16,269 bases of DNA from Holophagaceae bacterium (GCA_003158505.1 PMJK01000102.1:1-16269), one strand, 5' to 3'. Shown: positions 5,905 to 13,397, numbered from the stretch's first letter. Notes: generated by a model not told the origin, from the sequence alone. Numbers and translations are program-made.

Positions 5905-8745
5905 TCACCGCGTTGCCGTTTCCAGCAGGTAAAGGAAGCTGCGGTATACCTCGCCCGTGGAGCGGGTCATGCCCACTTCGCAGGTGCGGCTGCTGGCGTA
6001 GTAGCCATCGAAGGATTGAGCCTTTACTTCACAGGCCTCGTGCTTCGTGGCAGAGGCCGTCAGTTCGGGAAGCATGAACCCACGGTCACCCGCGAATCCG
6101 CAGCAGCCGGCATCCTGGGGCACCACGACCGTATCGGCGCAGGCCGCGGCGACACCTTCCAGTTTGGGCAGCAGGTTCATCTTGGTCACGGAACAGACCG
6201 GATGGAGCACCACCGAGTTCAGCTTGCGGTTCACTTTCAGCCGGGGCAGCAGCACGTCGTGAGCAAAGGCTGTGCTGTCGAGGATCTTCAGCTTGTCGAA
6301 CTTGGCCTGGTTCTCCGGCGTCAGGTAGGCGCGGCTGGTGAGCACACCATGGGTGCAGGGACTGGTATCCATCACGACGGGCAGGAGGCCCTCCTGGCTC
6401 CACTCCCAGAATTTCTCGATGGCGCGGTTCACGGTGAACCTGTGGGCCAGGTCGAAACCCTTGGAGGAGAAGGGCACGCCGCAGCAGGTCCCTTCGACGT
6501 CAAGGGGGATGTGGATCGGCACTCCGGCGCGCTCGGAGACCTTCACCAGGGCTTCCACCAGACTCATTTCGGTGGGCTCGCCTGGCAGGTGGCCCATCAT
6601 TCGGGAGATGCAGGCCGGGAAGTAGATGGCCTGCGCCCCCTTCAGGGACGTCCTGGGTAGCGGGGCCTTGGCGGCCTTCGGCATTTCGGGACTCCACTGG
6701 TGACCAGGGCCAATGGGCTTGAGGAGCCGGGTAATGAAGGGCATCACCTTGGGACCGAAGATGCTCTGGACCAGGTGCCCGGCACGGAGGGCCACGCGCA
6801 TGACAGGCTCGATGCTGGCGAAGTTGCGTGCTATGGAAAGGGCAATCTTCTGGGCGCGGCTACTGTGGCTGGCGCGGCGGAAGCGCTTGGTGAGCTGTCC
6901 CGTGTCAATGCTGACAGGACAGGCGGTGGCGCAGAGGCCGTCCACGGCACAGGTGTCGAGGGCCATGTAAGGGAAGGCCTCTTGCAGGGAAGAGAGCAGG
7001 GCCGGATTCTCATGGTTGGCCTCGAGGCGCGCCATCTCCCGGCGCACGACGATGCGCTGGCGGGGCGTGAGCGTGAGCTCACGACTGGGACACTTGGGCT
7101 CGCAGTAGCCGCACTCGATGCACTTGTCGACTTCCTCTTCCACGCCAGGCATGGGCTTGAGGTCGGCTAGGTGGCACTTGGGATCGGCATTGAGGATGAC
7201 GCCTGGATTCAGGAGGCGCCTGGGATCCACCAGATCCTTGAGTTGCTCCATGACGGCCTTGGCTTCGGGTCCCCATTCCGCCTCCACGAAGGGGGCCATG
7301 TTGCGTCCCGTTCCATGTTCGGCTTTCAGTGCCCCGTCGTATTTCTTCACCACCAGTTCGACGACGTCATCGATGAAGCGGGCGTAGCGGTCCACAGCCG
7401 CCTGGTCGTTGAAAGACTGGGTGATGACAAAGTGGAGGTTTCCATCCTTGGCGTGGCCGAAGATGATGGCCTCGTCGTAGCCGTGTTTGGCGAAGAGTTT
7501 CGTGAGGTCCACGGCGGCATCTGCCAGGCGCTGGATGGGGAAGGCCACGTCCTCGATAAGCACGGTGGTGCCGCGCTTCCGGACGGAACCCACCGATGGG
7601 AAGGTCCCGGACCTGATCTTCCAGAACAGAGCCTGCTCGATGGGATCGTGGGTGAACCGGGCCGGCTCCATCAGCTTGAGCCCGGCCGTGGTGGCGAGGG
7701 CGATGCGTTCCAGATCCGCGCGGACGGATTCGTCACGGCCCTGGAACTCCACCAGCAGAGCGGCCGCGCCTTCGGGCAACGCCTTGATGCTGGGGGGGAT
7801 GCCTGGCTGGTTCTCGACGGATTTCAGCGAAGCGCGGTCCAGCAGTTCCAGGGCCGCGGCACCCGCGTCCCGCAGGGGCACGATGGACGCGCAGGCGGCA
7901 TGGAGGTCGGGGAAGAGCAGGAAAGCCGTCACCTTTACCGGCAGATCGGGCACGGACTTCAGCACGGCTTCGGCGATGAAGGCCAGAGTACCTTCGGAGC
8001 CCACCAGCAGGTTGCGGAAGATGTCCACCGGTCGGTCGAAATCGATGAAGGCGTTGAGGGAGTAGCCAGTGGTGTTCTTCGTCAGGTATTTCGACCGGAT
8101 GCGCGCAGCCAGGGTCGGATTCGACAGAAGGTCCGCCTTCAGCCTTAAAAGGCCCTCCGCCAGGGCCGGCTCGGCCGAGCAGAAGCGCTCGTCTGCATCG
8201 GGCGCGGCCGTATCGATCACCGTGCCTGAGGGCAGCACAAAGGTCAGGGACTCAAGCGTGTGATAGGCGTTCTGCGAAACGCCGCAGCACATGCCGCTGG
8301 AGTTGTTCGACAGGATGCCGCCCACGGTGCAGGTATTGATGGAAGCAGGATCGGGGCCCATCTTGGCCTTGAAGAACTTCAGGGCATAGTTCACGTGGGC
8401 GCCGATGACGCCGGGCTGCACTTTCACCTTGGCACCGCCCTCGAGAACCTGAATGCCGCGCCAATTGCGGGCCACTTCCACGAGGATGCCATCCGAGACC
8501 GATTGGCCAGACAGGCTGGTGCCCGCGGCCCTGAAGGTCATGGGGATCTTCTGCTCATGGCTGAGGCGGAAGAGCCCGCGGACATCCTCCACGCTGCCCG
8601 CGAAGGCCACTGCCTTGGGGATGAGCCGGTAGAAGCTGGCATCCGAGGCGAAGGCGATCAGGTCCACGGGACGGTCGAGGACGCGGTCCGGGCCGACGAT
8701 GGCCGCTAGGGAATCTCTCAAGGAAGTGGCTATGGCAGTGGTCAT
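5905..8745 (-). CDS. FAD- and Fe-S-dependent D-lactate dehydrogenase (Dld-II / GlcD-GlcF-like fusion)
   Basis: This 946-residue protein is predicted to oxidise D-lactate to pyruvate and pass electrons to the respiratory chain at the inner membrane. The order of domains is: FAD-binding domain (about 25-260) with RAAGTSLSGQ (72-81) and GPDPASINTCTVGG (130-143); FAD-linked oxidase C-terminal domain (about 265-520) with FGHAKDGNLHF (429-439) and the EHGTGRN flavin-site motif (476-482); a ferredoxin-type motif C542/C545/C548/C552 and a second cysteine set (C599, C605, C609); and CCG domains with TCCGVP (754-755), HPVCS (851) and GCCGFAG (881-882). The layout and length resemble Shewanella Dld-II, in which GlcD- and GlcF-like parts are one chain. 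Two start codons are close together. The ATG at 8754 abuts its purine run with no spacer, whereas the ATG at 8745 has AGAGG at 9 bases, so the latter was chosen. 2-Hydroxyglutarate or glycolate are alternative substrates; lldP and two Lut sets alongside favour D-lactate. Confidence 0.9.
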   Translation of the reverse strand: MTTAIATSLRDSLAAIVGPDRVLDRPVDLIAFASDASFYRLIPKAVAFAGSVEDVRGLFRLSHEQKIPMTFRAAGTSLSGQSVSDGILVEVARNWRGIQVLEGGAKVKVQPGVIGAHVNYALKFFKAKMGPDPASINTCTVGGILSNNSSGMCCGVSQNAYHTLESLTFVLPSGTVIDTAAPDADERFCSAEPALAEGLLRLKADLLSNPTLAARIRSKYLTKNTTGYSLNAFIDFDRPVDIFRNLLVGSEGTLAFIAEAVLKSVPDLPVKVTAFLLFPDLHAACASIVPLRDAGAAALELLDRASLKSVENQPGIPPSIKALPEGAAALLVEFQGRDESVRADLERIALATTAGLKLMEPARFTHDPIEQALFWKIRSGTFPSVGSVRKRGTTVLIEDVAFPIQRLADAAVDLTKLFAKHGYDEAIIFGHAKDGNLHFVITQSFNDQAAVDRYARFIDDVVELVVKKYDGALKAEHGTGRNMAPFVEAEWGPEAKAVMEQLKDLVDPRRLLNPGVILNADPKCHLADLKPMPGVEEEVDKCIECGYCEPKCPSRELTLTPRQRIVVRREMARLEANHENPALLSSLQEAFPYMALDTCAVDGLCATACPVSIDTGQLTKRFRRASHSSRAQKIALSIARNFASIEPVMRVALRAGHLVQSIFGPKVMPFITRLLKPIGPGHQWSPEMPKAAKAPLPRTSLKGAQAIYFPACISRMMGHLPGEPTEMSLVEALVKVSERAGVPIHIPLDVEGTCCGVPFSSKGFDLAHRFTVNRAIEKFWEWSQEGLLPVVMDTSPCTHGVLTSRAYLTPENQAKFDKLKILDSTAFAHDVLLPRLKVNRKLNSVVLHPVCSVTKMNLLPKLEGVAAACADTVVVPQDAGCCGFAGDRGFMLPELTASATKHEACEVKAQSFDGYYASSRTCEVGMTRSTGEVYRSFLYLLETATR

Positions 8746-8777
8746 AAGGAACATCCTCTTCCCATATCGGGGCGGCG

Positions 8778-8812
8778 AAAAGTCCCGCCGACGATTGGGA
8801 TATCGGCGGGAC
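8778..8812 (-). terminator. Intrinsic-terminator-like hairpin between lldP and the D-lactate dehydrogenase
   Basis: GTCCCGCCGA (8782-8791) and TCGGCGGGAC (8803-8812) form a perfect 10-bp GC-rich stem with an 11-base loop. On the minus strand it is followed directly by TTTT (8781-8778). It lies 29 bases after the lldP stop and 32 bases before the dehydrogenase start. It should end or reduce transcripts coming from lldP, so the downstream oxidase genes would be expressed by read-through or from an unrecognised local promoter. Confidence 0.75.
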
Positions 8813-8841
8813 CCGGGTCTTTCGTCGGAGTTCCGCCGGGA

Positions 8842-10608
8842 TTACTTGGCGGGGGCAGGAGTTGGTGCGGGGGCGGCCGGAATGGCAGGAGCAGAACCAA
8901 CGGTAGCGGGGGCAGTCACAACCGCCGGGGCGGGAGGAACTTGGGGCATCCAGTTGGCAGGGAGAACCCTCGCATAGAGGAAGATCACCACGCCGACCAT
9001 GGCGGCCAGGGCGAGACTGTGGAAGAACACATAACGGAGGATGGTGCCTTCCTCACCCTGCTGGTTGGTAGCCACGGAGGCCACCACGATGCTCTGGGCG
9101 TCGATCATCTTGCCCATGACACCACCGGTGGTGTTGGCGGCAGCAGTGAGGATAGGGTTCAGGCCCAGCTGCTGGGCGGTGATCTTCTGGAGGCCACCGA
9201 ACAGCACGTTCGAGGACGTATCGCTGCCTGTCAGGGCCACACCCAGCCAGCCCAGCATGGCGCTGAAGAAGGGGAACAGGGCGCCAGTGGCCGCGAAGGC
9301 CAAGCCCATGGTGGCATCCAGGCCCGCAGACTTGGTCGTGAAACCGAGGGCCAGCATGGCGGCGATGGTAAGCAGCGATATCTTCACGCGATTGATGGTG
9401 TGGCCGAAAATCTTGAGCAGCTGCAAGGGGCCGAAGCCGACCAGCAAGCCGCTGCAAATGCCGGCGAGCAGCAGGCTGGTGCCCGTGAGGGAGAGCCAGT
9501 TCAGGGTCCAGGTGGCCGGCTCGGGCGAGGCCTTGGCGACCACGGGGGGGGCCTTGATGACCATCTTGTGGAGCAGGGGCATTTCGTAGGTCTTGGTCGT
9601 GTATCCGTAGAGGAAGTTCGGGCTGGCCTTGGTGCCGCCATTCAGGAAGGTCTTCACCTGGGGGGTGCCCCAGACGAACACGAACAGGGACAGGAACACC
9701 CAGGGCATCCAGGCCTTTACGACCTTGCCGGTGCTGTGGTCGGGAGCCACTTCCTTCGCGTCTTCGCGTTCATGCTCGTAGCGCCAGATGTTCTTGGGCT
9801 GCCAGATCTTCAGGAACAGGACCAAGGAAACCATGGAGACGATGGCGCCGATGATGTCCACCAGCCAGGGGCCGTGGAAATTGCTCACGAGGAACTGCGT
9901 GATCGCGAAGCTGCCACCGGCCACCAGACAGGCTGGCCAGATTTCCAGCATGGCTTTGCGTCCAGCCATGGTCCAGATGATCCAGAAGGGGACGATCAGC
10001 GAGAAGATGGGCAGGATGCGGCCCGCGGCGGCACTCAGCAGGTGCAGATCAAGACCGGTCACGCCGGCGAGGGCGATGAGCGGGGCGCCCAGGGCGCCGT
10101 AGGCTACCGGCGCCGTGTTGCCGATGAGGGCGATGCCGGCGGCCTGGAGGGGGCGGAAGCCCAGACCGATTAGCATGGCTGCGGAGATCGCCACGGGGGT
10201 TCCGAAGCCGGCCGCGCCTTCGATGAAGGCGCCGAAGCTGAAGGCGATCAGCAGGGCCTGGAGGCGGCGATCCGCAGCCAGCCCGGCGATGGAATGTTTC
10301 ACCACCTCGAAATCACCGGATTTCACCGTGATGTCATAGATGAAGATGGCGTTCAGTACAATCCAGCCGATGGGGAGCAGGCCGTAGAGCGCGCCGTTGA
10401 CAGCCGCCATGCCTGCCATGCCCGCAGGCATCTTGTAAACGAAGACGGCGACCAGCAGGCAGGTAATGAGGCCCAAAATGGCGGAATAGTGGGCCTTCAC
10501 ATGCTTAGCCAACAAGCCGAGCAGCACGAAGACCGGTAAACCGGCCACCAGCGCCGAGATGAAAATACTCCCCATGACGGGGGAATAGACTTGGGTCCAT
10601 GGGGTCAT
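8842..10608 (-). CDS. lldP: LldP-family lactate permease
   Basis: This 588-residue inner-membrane protein of the lactate permease family (TC 2.A.14) is predicted to import L- and D-lactate (and often glycolate) with protons. It is very hydrophobic, with about 12-14 membrane segments. Family motifs are FGAFIEGAAGFGTPVA (125-140), NTAPVAYGALG (164-174), GSDTSSNVLFGGLQ (461-474) and NTTGGVMGKMIDAQSI (492-507). It is a little longer than E. coli LldP (551). The extra length is mainly a C-terminal Ala/Pro-rich tail (about 554-588), unusual for the family. The ATG has GGAGG at 4 bases. It is the first gene of the minus-strand lactate operon, divergent from a GntR-type regulator and followed by a terminator-like hairpin. 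Confidence 0.95.
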   Translation of the reverse strand: MTPWTQVYSPVMGSIFISALVAGLPVFVLLGLLAKHVKAHYSAILGLITCLLVAVFVYKMPAGMAGMAAVNGALYGLLPIGWIVLNAIFIYDITVKSGDFEVVKHSIAGLAADRRLQALLIAFSFGAFIEGAAGFGTPVAISAAMLIGLGFRPLQAAGIALIGNTAPVAYGALGAPLIALAGVTGLDLHLLSAAAGRILPIFSLIVPFWIIWTMAGRKAMLEIWPACLVAGGSFAITQFLVSNFHGPWLVDIIGAIVSMVSLVLFLKIWQPKNIWRYEHEREDAKEVAPDHSTGKVVKAWMPWVFLSLFVFVWGTPQVKTFLNGGTKASPNFLYGYTTKTYEMPLLHKMVIKAPPVVAKASPEPATWTLNWLSLTGTSLLLAGICSGLLVGFGPLQLLKIFGHTINRVKISLLTIAAMLALGFTTKSAGLDATMGLAFAATGALFPFFSAMLGWLGVALTGSDTSSNVLFGGLQKITAQQLGLNPILTAAANTTGGVMGKMIDAQSIVVASVATNQQGEEGTILRYVFFHSLALAAMVGVVIFLYARVLPANWMPQVPPAPAVVTAPATVGSAPAIPAAPAPTPAPAK

Positions 10609-10790
10609 GAAGCCTCCAGATGATTAGGAGTGGGGTAGGGTGATGAGGGGAAATTTTAAGAAAGAACCTGAGGCGAAGCCTACAATAGGTCTAGTGGTCA
10701 GACCATTCACATAAACGACATTTTGGTCACACTTTCTATGTATCAATTTTTACAGAATTTAAAAAAATATCCTTTCCGCAGAGTCGTGCC
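10609..10790. promoter_or_regulatory. AT-rich divergent promoter region for lldP operon and GntR regulator
   Basis: This 182-base region between two divergent starts is clearly more AT-rich than its surroundings, especially 10706-10775 with runs of A and T. It must contain the promoters of both lldP and the regulator gene. I could not assign confident -35/-10 pairs. A TATCAA at 10741-10746 reads as TTGATA, a good -35, on the minus strand, but no clear -10 follows at the right distance. The regulator ATG has no evident strong ribosome binding site. Confidence 0.7.
10695..10705. promoter_or_regulatory. Putative operator of the FadR-family regulator
   Basis: TGGTC-A-GACCA is a perfect 5-bp inverted repeat around one central base. 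It fits the TGGT-N3-ACCA pattern typical of operators of FadR-subfamily GntR proteins (PdhR, LldR type). A second overlapping inverted repeat, GGTCT (10688-10692) with AGACC (10700-10704), and a separate half-site TGGTCA at 10724-10729, about three helical turns away, could let two dimers bind. Position between the divergent genes makes the regulator at 10791 the natural ligand. Confidence 0.7.
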
Positions 10791-11507
10791 ATGGAATTTA
10801 CTCCCATCAAGACCAAGCGCCTCTACGAAGAGATCGTGGAGCAGATCAAGCAGCTCATCACCGAAGGGAAGCTGAAGCCGGGCGATAAGCTGCTAGCGGA
10901 GCGTGAACTGGCGGACCAGTTCCAGGTCAGTCGTGCATCGGTCCGCGAGGCCATCCGGACCTTGGAAATACTGGGCGTGATCGATATCCGGCCGGGAGAG
11001 GGCACCTTTGTCCGAAGCAGCGGGGCCGATGACATCATCCGTCCCCTGGCCATGTTCTTGGCGGTCGAACGCGCATCGCTGTTTGACATGTACGAGATGC
11101 GTCGGATTTTCGAAACGGCCACGGCCCGCCTGGCCGCGGAACGTGCCAGCCTCGAGGAAATCGACCAGATCAGCGCCGCTGTGGAGGGCATGCGGGAACG
11201 GCTCAACGTAAAGGATCCGGAGAAGGGCGAGGAATTCGACGTGGCATTCCATTACGCCGTGGCCGAAGCCACCCATAACAGTCTGCTGACCAAGTTGTTC
11301 AAGACCGTTTCGGAGGAATTCCACAAGGCCAATTCCGTCGCGCGACGGCAGCTCTATCTCCACAAGCCTGAAAATGCCCAGAAGCTCATCGACCAGCATT
11401 CCGAGATCTGTGAGGCCATCCGGTCCCATTCGCCCAAAGCTGCCGCCAAGGCCATGATGGAGCATCTGACCTTTGCCGAAGGAGAGTTGCGGAACTGGGT
11501 TGTATAG
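10791..11507 (+). CDS. GntR/FadR-family transcriptional regulator, likely lactate-responsive
   Basis: This 238-residue protein has an N-terminal winged helix-turn-helix (about 8-75) with LAERELADQFQVSRASVREA (35-54) and the wing PGEGTFV (68-74). A C-terminal FCD effector domain (about 95-230) follows. The FCD metal-binding residues are recognisable: D150, H154 (FDVAFHYAVAEATHNSLL region), H203 and H225. In this family a carboxylate effector such as lactate typically binds at this metal site. It is divergent from lldP across a region with a TGGTCAGACCA palindrome, so it most likely represses or activates the lactate operon and itself. It resembles LldR/PdhR/GlcC in kind; the exact orthology, and whether it is a repressor or dual regulator, cannot be decided from sequence alone. 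Confidence 0.92.
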   Translation: MEFTPIKTKRLYEEIVEQIKQLITEGKLKPGDKLLAERELADQFQVSRASVREAIRTLEILGVIDIRPGEGTFVRSSGADDIIRPLAMFLAVERASLFDMYEMRRIFETATARLAAERASLEEIDQISAAVEGMRERLNVKDPEKGEEFDVAFHYAVAEATHNSLLTKLFKTVSEEFHKANSVARRQLYLHKPENAQKLIDQHSEICEAIRSHSPKAAAKAMMEHLTFAEGELRNWVV

Positions 11508-11558
11508 ACGATGCGGCGGGTCGTTCTGTCCTGTATGCCTGTCCTGGTGAACGGTGAC

Positions 11559-11590
11559 GAGGGCACGTCGTGTGCCCTCGCCCTTCGGGC
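11559..11590. terminator. Tandem hairpins 1 and 2 after the GntR regulator
   Basis: GAGGGCAC and GTGCCCTC (11559-11579) form a perfect 8-bp stem with loop GTCGT. It is followed immediately by GCCC-TTC-GGGC (11580-11590). They start about 50 bases beyond the regulator stop. There is no T-run, so termination would depend on structure or on other factors. Confidence 0.5.
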
Positions 11591-11593
11591 GGC

Positions 11594-11640
11594 AATGGCC
11601 CTGGCGGGCCATTCCGTCCTATTTTGCAATCCTGCAAAAT
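11594..11640. other. Tandem hairpins 3 and 4 next to the tRNA
   Basis: AATGGCCC-TGGC-GGGCCATT (11594-11613) and ATTTTGCA-ATCC-TGCAAAAT (11621-11640) are two perfect 8-bp stems with 4-base loops. Hairpin 3 is followed on the plus strand by CCGTCCTATTTT, which could act as a terminator tail for the regulator transcript. Hairpin 4 shares its last base with the encoded CCA of the minus-strand tRNA, so it would form right at the tRNA 3' trailer. Confidence 0.5.
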
Positions 11641-11715
11641 GGTGGCCCCGGTGGGGTTCGAACCCACGACCAAGCGGTTATGAGCCGCCAGCTCTGACCG
11701 CTGAGCTACAGGGCC
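11640..11715 (-). tRNA. tRNA with CAT anticodon, probably tRNA-Ile2 (lysidine-modified)
   Basis: The minus strand forms a complete 76-nt cloverleaf with encoded CCA (11640-11642). The acceptor stem is GGCCCTG/CGGGGCC, the D arm GCTC-AGCGGTCA-GAGC, the anticodon arm GGCGG-CTCATAA-CCGCT and the T arm GTGGG-TTCGAAC-CCCAC. The anticodon is CAT. Acceptor pairs 4-69 and 5-68 are both C-G and pair 27-43 is G-T, the pattern of E. coli tRNA-Ile2, which TilS uses to distinguish it from tRNA-Met. The other CAT tRNA in this window has T-A at 4-69. Ile2 is therefore preferred, but automatic annotation may call it Met. Confidence 0.85.
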
Positions 11716-11750
11716 AGGGCCAGTGTAGCAAAGTGGCAGCCCGAATTAGA

Positions 11751-12374
11751 TCAGAGCCCCAGGATGGCTCGTCCTCCCACGGCAAAGTCCAGCAGCTGGA
11801 GCATGCGCTCAGCCAGGGTCGGTAAGTCCCTGGACTCTAGAAGGAACTGGCGTTCGGGGGGCTTGAAGTCGAGAGCCATGGCCAGGGTGTTGAGGCGATC
11901 CATATCCTCCAAAGGAAGATCCAGGAGTTCATTCAGCTGGGACTCTATACCCTCAGATGCAGCGTAGGCATGGAGCGATTCCATGAGTCGTTGGCGATGG
12001 GGCCCTGGCCAAAGTCTGGATGAATCGAACGGCAGAACCTCGATTCGCGCCTGACGAAAGGCTTTCCCGGGCATTTCCTGGACGATTCGCACGATGTCCT
12101 TCCCTTGGACCAGCAGGTTCCATCGTCCGGCGGTGAGGGGTTCTGCCCGCACGACTTCTGCCATGCAACCTGTCGTGAAGACAGGTGCTGTCTCCCCGAG
12201 GGAGCCGGGATCAGGGTCCTCCCGCATGAGAGTGAGGACCAGGTGATGATGGGAATTGAGAACCTCCACCGTCAAATCCTGGTATCTCGGCTCGAACACA
12301 TGGAGCGGCAGAAAGGTCTGCGGGAAGAGCACGACCTGGGGCAGGGGAAAGAGGGGGAGAATGGCTGGTAGCAT
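11751..12374 (-). CDS. Stand-alone LON-substrate-binding-domain protein
   Basis: This 207-residue protein matches the N-terminal (LON, PUA-like) domain of Lon protease but has no AAA ATPase or protease domain. The hallmark N-terminus LPLFPLPQVVLFPQTFLPLH is followed by VFEPRY and TLMRE. The second half (about 120-200) is helical, as in stand-alone LON-domain proteins. Such proteins are widespread, and their function in bacteria is not established; substrate or peptide recognition is usually proposed. A GTG at 12395 would add seven residues but has no ribosome binding site; the ATG at 12374 has AAGG at about 5 bases and gives the standard N-terminus. It is divergent from kdsD with only 36 bases between the starts, so both promoters must be squeezed into or overlap coding DNA. 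The tRNA follows 35 bases beyond its stop on the same strand. Confidence 0.88.
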   Translation of the reverse strand: MLPAILPLFPLPQVVLFPQTFLPLHVFEPRYQDLTVEVLNSHHHLVLTLMREDPDPGSLGETAPVFTTGCMAEVVRAEPLTAGRWNLLVQGKDIVRIVQEMPGKAFRQARIEVLPFDSSRLWPGPHRQRLMESLHAYAASEGIESQLNELLDLPLEDMDRLNTLAMALDFKPPERQFLLESRDLPTLAERMLQLLDFAVGGRAILGL

Positions 12375-12410
12375 GAACACCTTGTTCGCCACCACATCGG
12401 AGTCTGACCA

Positions 12411-13397
12411 GTGAAGGATGAGAACCAGGACTCAGGAGCGTTGGAGGTCGGAAATGCCGTGCTGGACGCGGCTCGAATAGCACTTGGTGACCTGAGGGAA
12501 ACCTGGGACCCGCAGGCGGTGGATGACTGGGTCCGCATGGTGATGGGCAGGAGTGGGCGGGTGGTGTTGACTGGCATGGGCAAGTCAGGCCTGGTCGCAC
12601 AAAAGATCGTGGCAACGCTCGCATCGACCGGGTGCCCGAGCCTCTTCCTCCACCCTGCAGAGGCCTTGCATGGTGACTTGGGCATGGTGACCCCTGAGGA
12701 TTCCATCCTGGCGCTTTCGAATAGTGGCGAGAGCGAAGAGGTCGTGCGCCTTTTACCGAGCCTTCTGCGCCTCGGCATTCCCCTTGCAGCAATCACCTCA
12801 AGACCCGAGAGCAGTCTCGGGCAAGCGGCCACTTGGACCTTCAGTTATCGCCTGCCTCAGGGGGAGGGCTGCCCGCTGGATCTGGCCCCGATGGCCAGCA
12901 CTACCCTCCAGCTGGTGTGGGGAGATCTTCTGGCCGGGAGCCTGATGGCTCGAAGGGGATTTACGCGAGATCTGTTCGCATTGAATCACCCCGCTGGAAA
13001 TATTGGTGCGAAATTGATGAAAGTAAGGGCATTGATGCATGAATCTTGGCCTCGCGTGTCCGCAGAGGCATCTCTGACAGAAGCCCTCAAAGCCATGACC
13101 GAAGGACATCTGGGTATGACGACGGTCATGGAGGGCCCTGGGTTGATCGGCGTGATCACCGATGGGGATATCCGACGGGCGCTCGAGAGGGCTGAAAAGG
13201 AAGGAGCCAATCCGTTAGCGCTGTCAGCCGCCCAATTCATGTCGCGGAATCCAATCACCATCGATGAAGAGGCCCTTGCGCTTGATGCGGCCAGCCGAAT
13301 GGAGGCTCGGAAGATTACCTTCCTCGTCGTGACCCGGAAGGGGGCGCCTTGCGGGATTGTCCATATCCACGATCTTTTGGCATCCAAGGTCTTATGA
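12411..13397 (+). CDS. kdsD: Arabinose-5-phosphate isomerase (KdsD/GutQ family)
   Basis: This 328-residue cytoplasmic enzyme interconverts ribulose-5-phosphate and arabinose-5-phosphate, the first committed step to Kdo for lipopolysaccharide. It has an N-terminal SIS domain (about 35-180) and two CBS domains (about 208-262 and 275-328). The family residues are present: TGMGKSG with K58, HPAEALHGDLGMV (81-93), SNSGESEE (103-110), GEGCPL with E152, and the NHPAGNIG motif with H193. Length equals E. coli KdsD (328). The start is GTG, with CGGAG 8 bases upstream; no other start lies before the SIS domain motifs except internal Met codons. It is followed after 75 bases by the LptF-LptG fusion gene, consistent with an LPS gene group. 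Confidence 0.95.
   Translation: MKDENQDSGALEVGNAVLDAARIALGDLRETWDPQAVDDWVRMVMGRSGRVVLTGMGKSGLVAQKIVATLASTGCPSLFLHPAEALHGDLGMVTPEDSILALSNSGESEEVVRLLPSLLRLGIPLAAITSRPESSLGQAATWTFSYRLPQGEGCPLDLAPMASTTLQLVWGDLLAGSLMARRGFTRDLFALNHPAGNIGAKLMKVRALMHESWPRVSAEASLTEALKAMTEGHLGMTTVMEGPGLIGVITDGDIRRALERAEKEGANPLALSAAQFMSRNPITIDEEALALDAASRMEARKITFLVVTRKGAPCGIVHIHDLLASKVL

Noticed and set aside
5893..5908. GTG at 5908 as start of lutC-2
   Set aside because: No ribosome binding site; the ATG at 5893 is preceded by AAAGGGG at suitable spacing.
7171..8148. Plus-strand open frame of 325 codons inside the D-lactate dehydrogenase gene
   Set aside because: Antisense shadow of a confidently identified flavoprotein gene; composition is low in hydrophobic core patterns and no motif is seen. 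The same applies to plus-strand frames at 4647-5456, 5893-6660 and 8941-10173.
11594..11640. Stem-loop series as the start of a CRISPR or other repeat array
   Set aside because: The four hairpins differ in sequence and have no repeat-spacer periodicity; no cas-like gene is present.
135..11715. The lactate module as a recent genomic island bounded by tRNA direct repeats
   Set aside because: I see no integrase, no att-like direct repeat of tRNA 3' ends beyond general tRNA similarity, and no mobile-element genes. Kept only as a weak remark in the tRNA finding.
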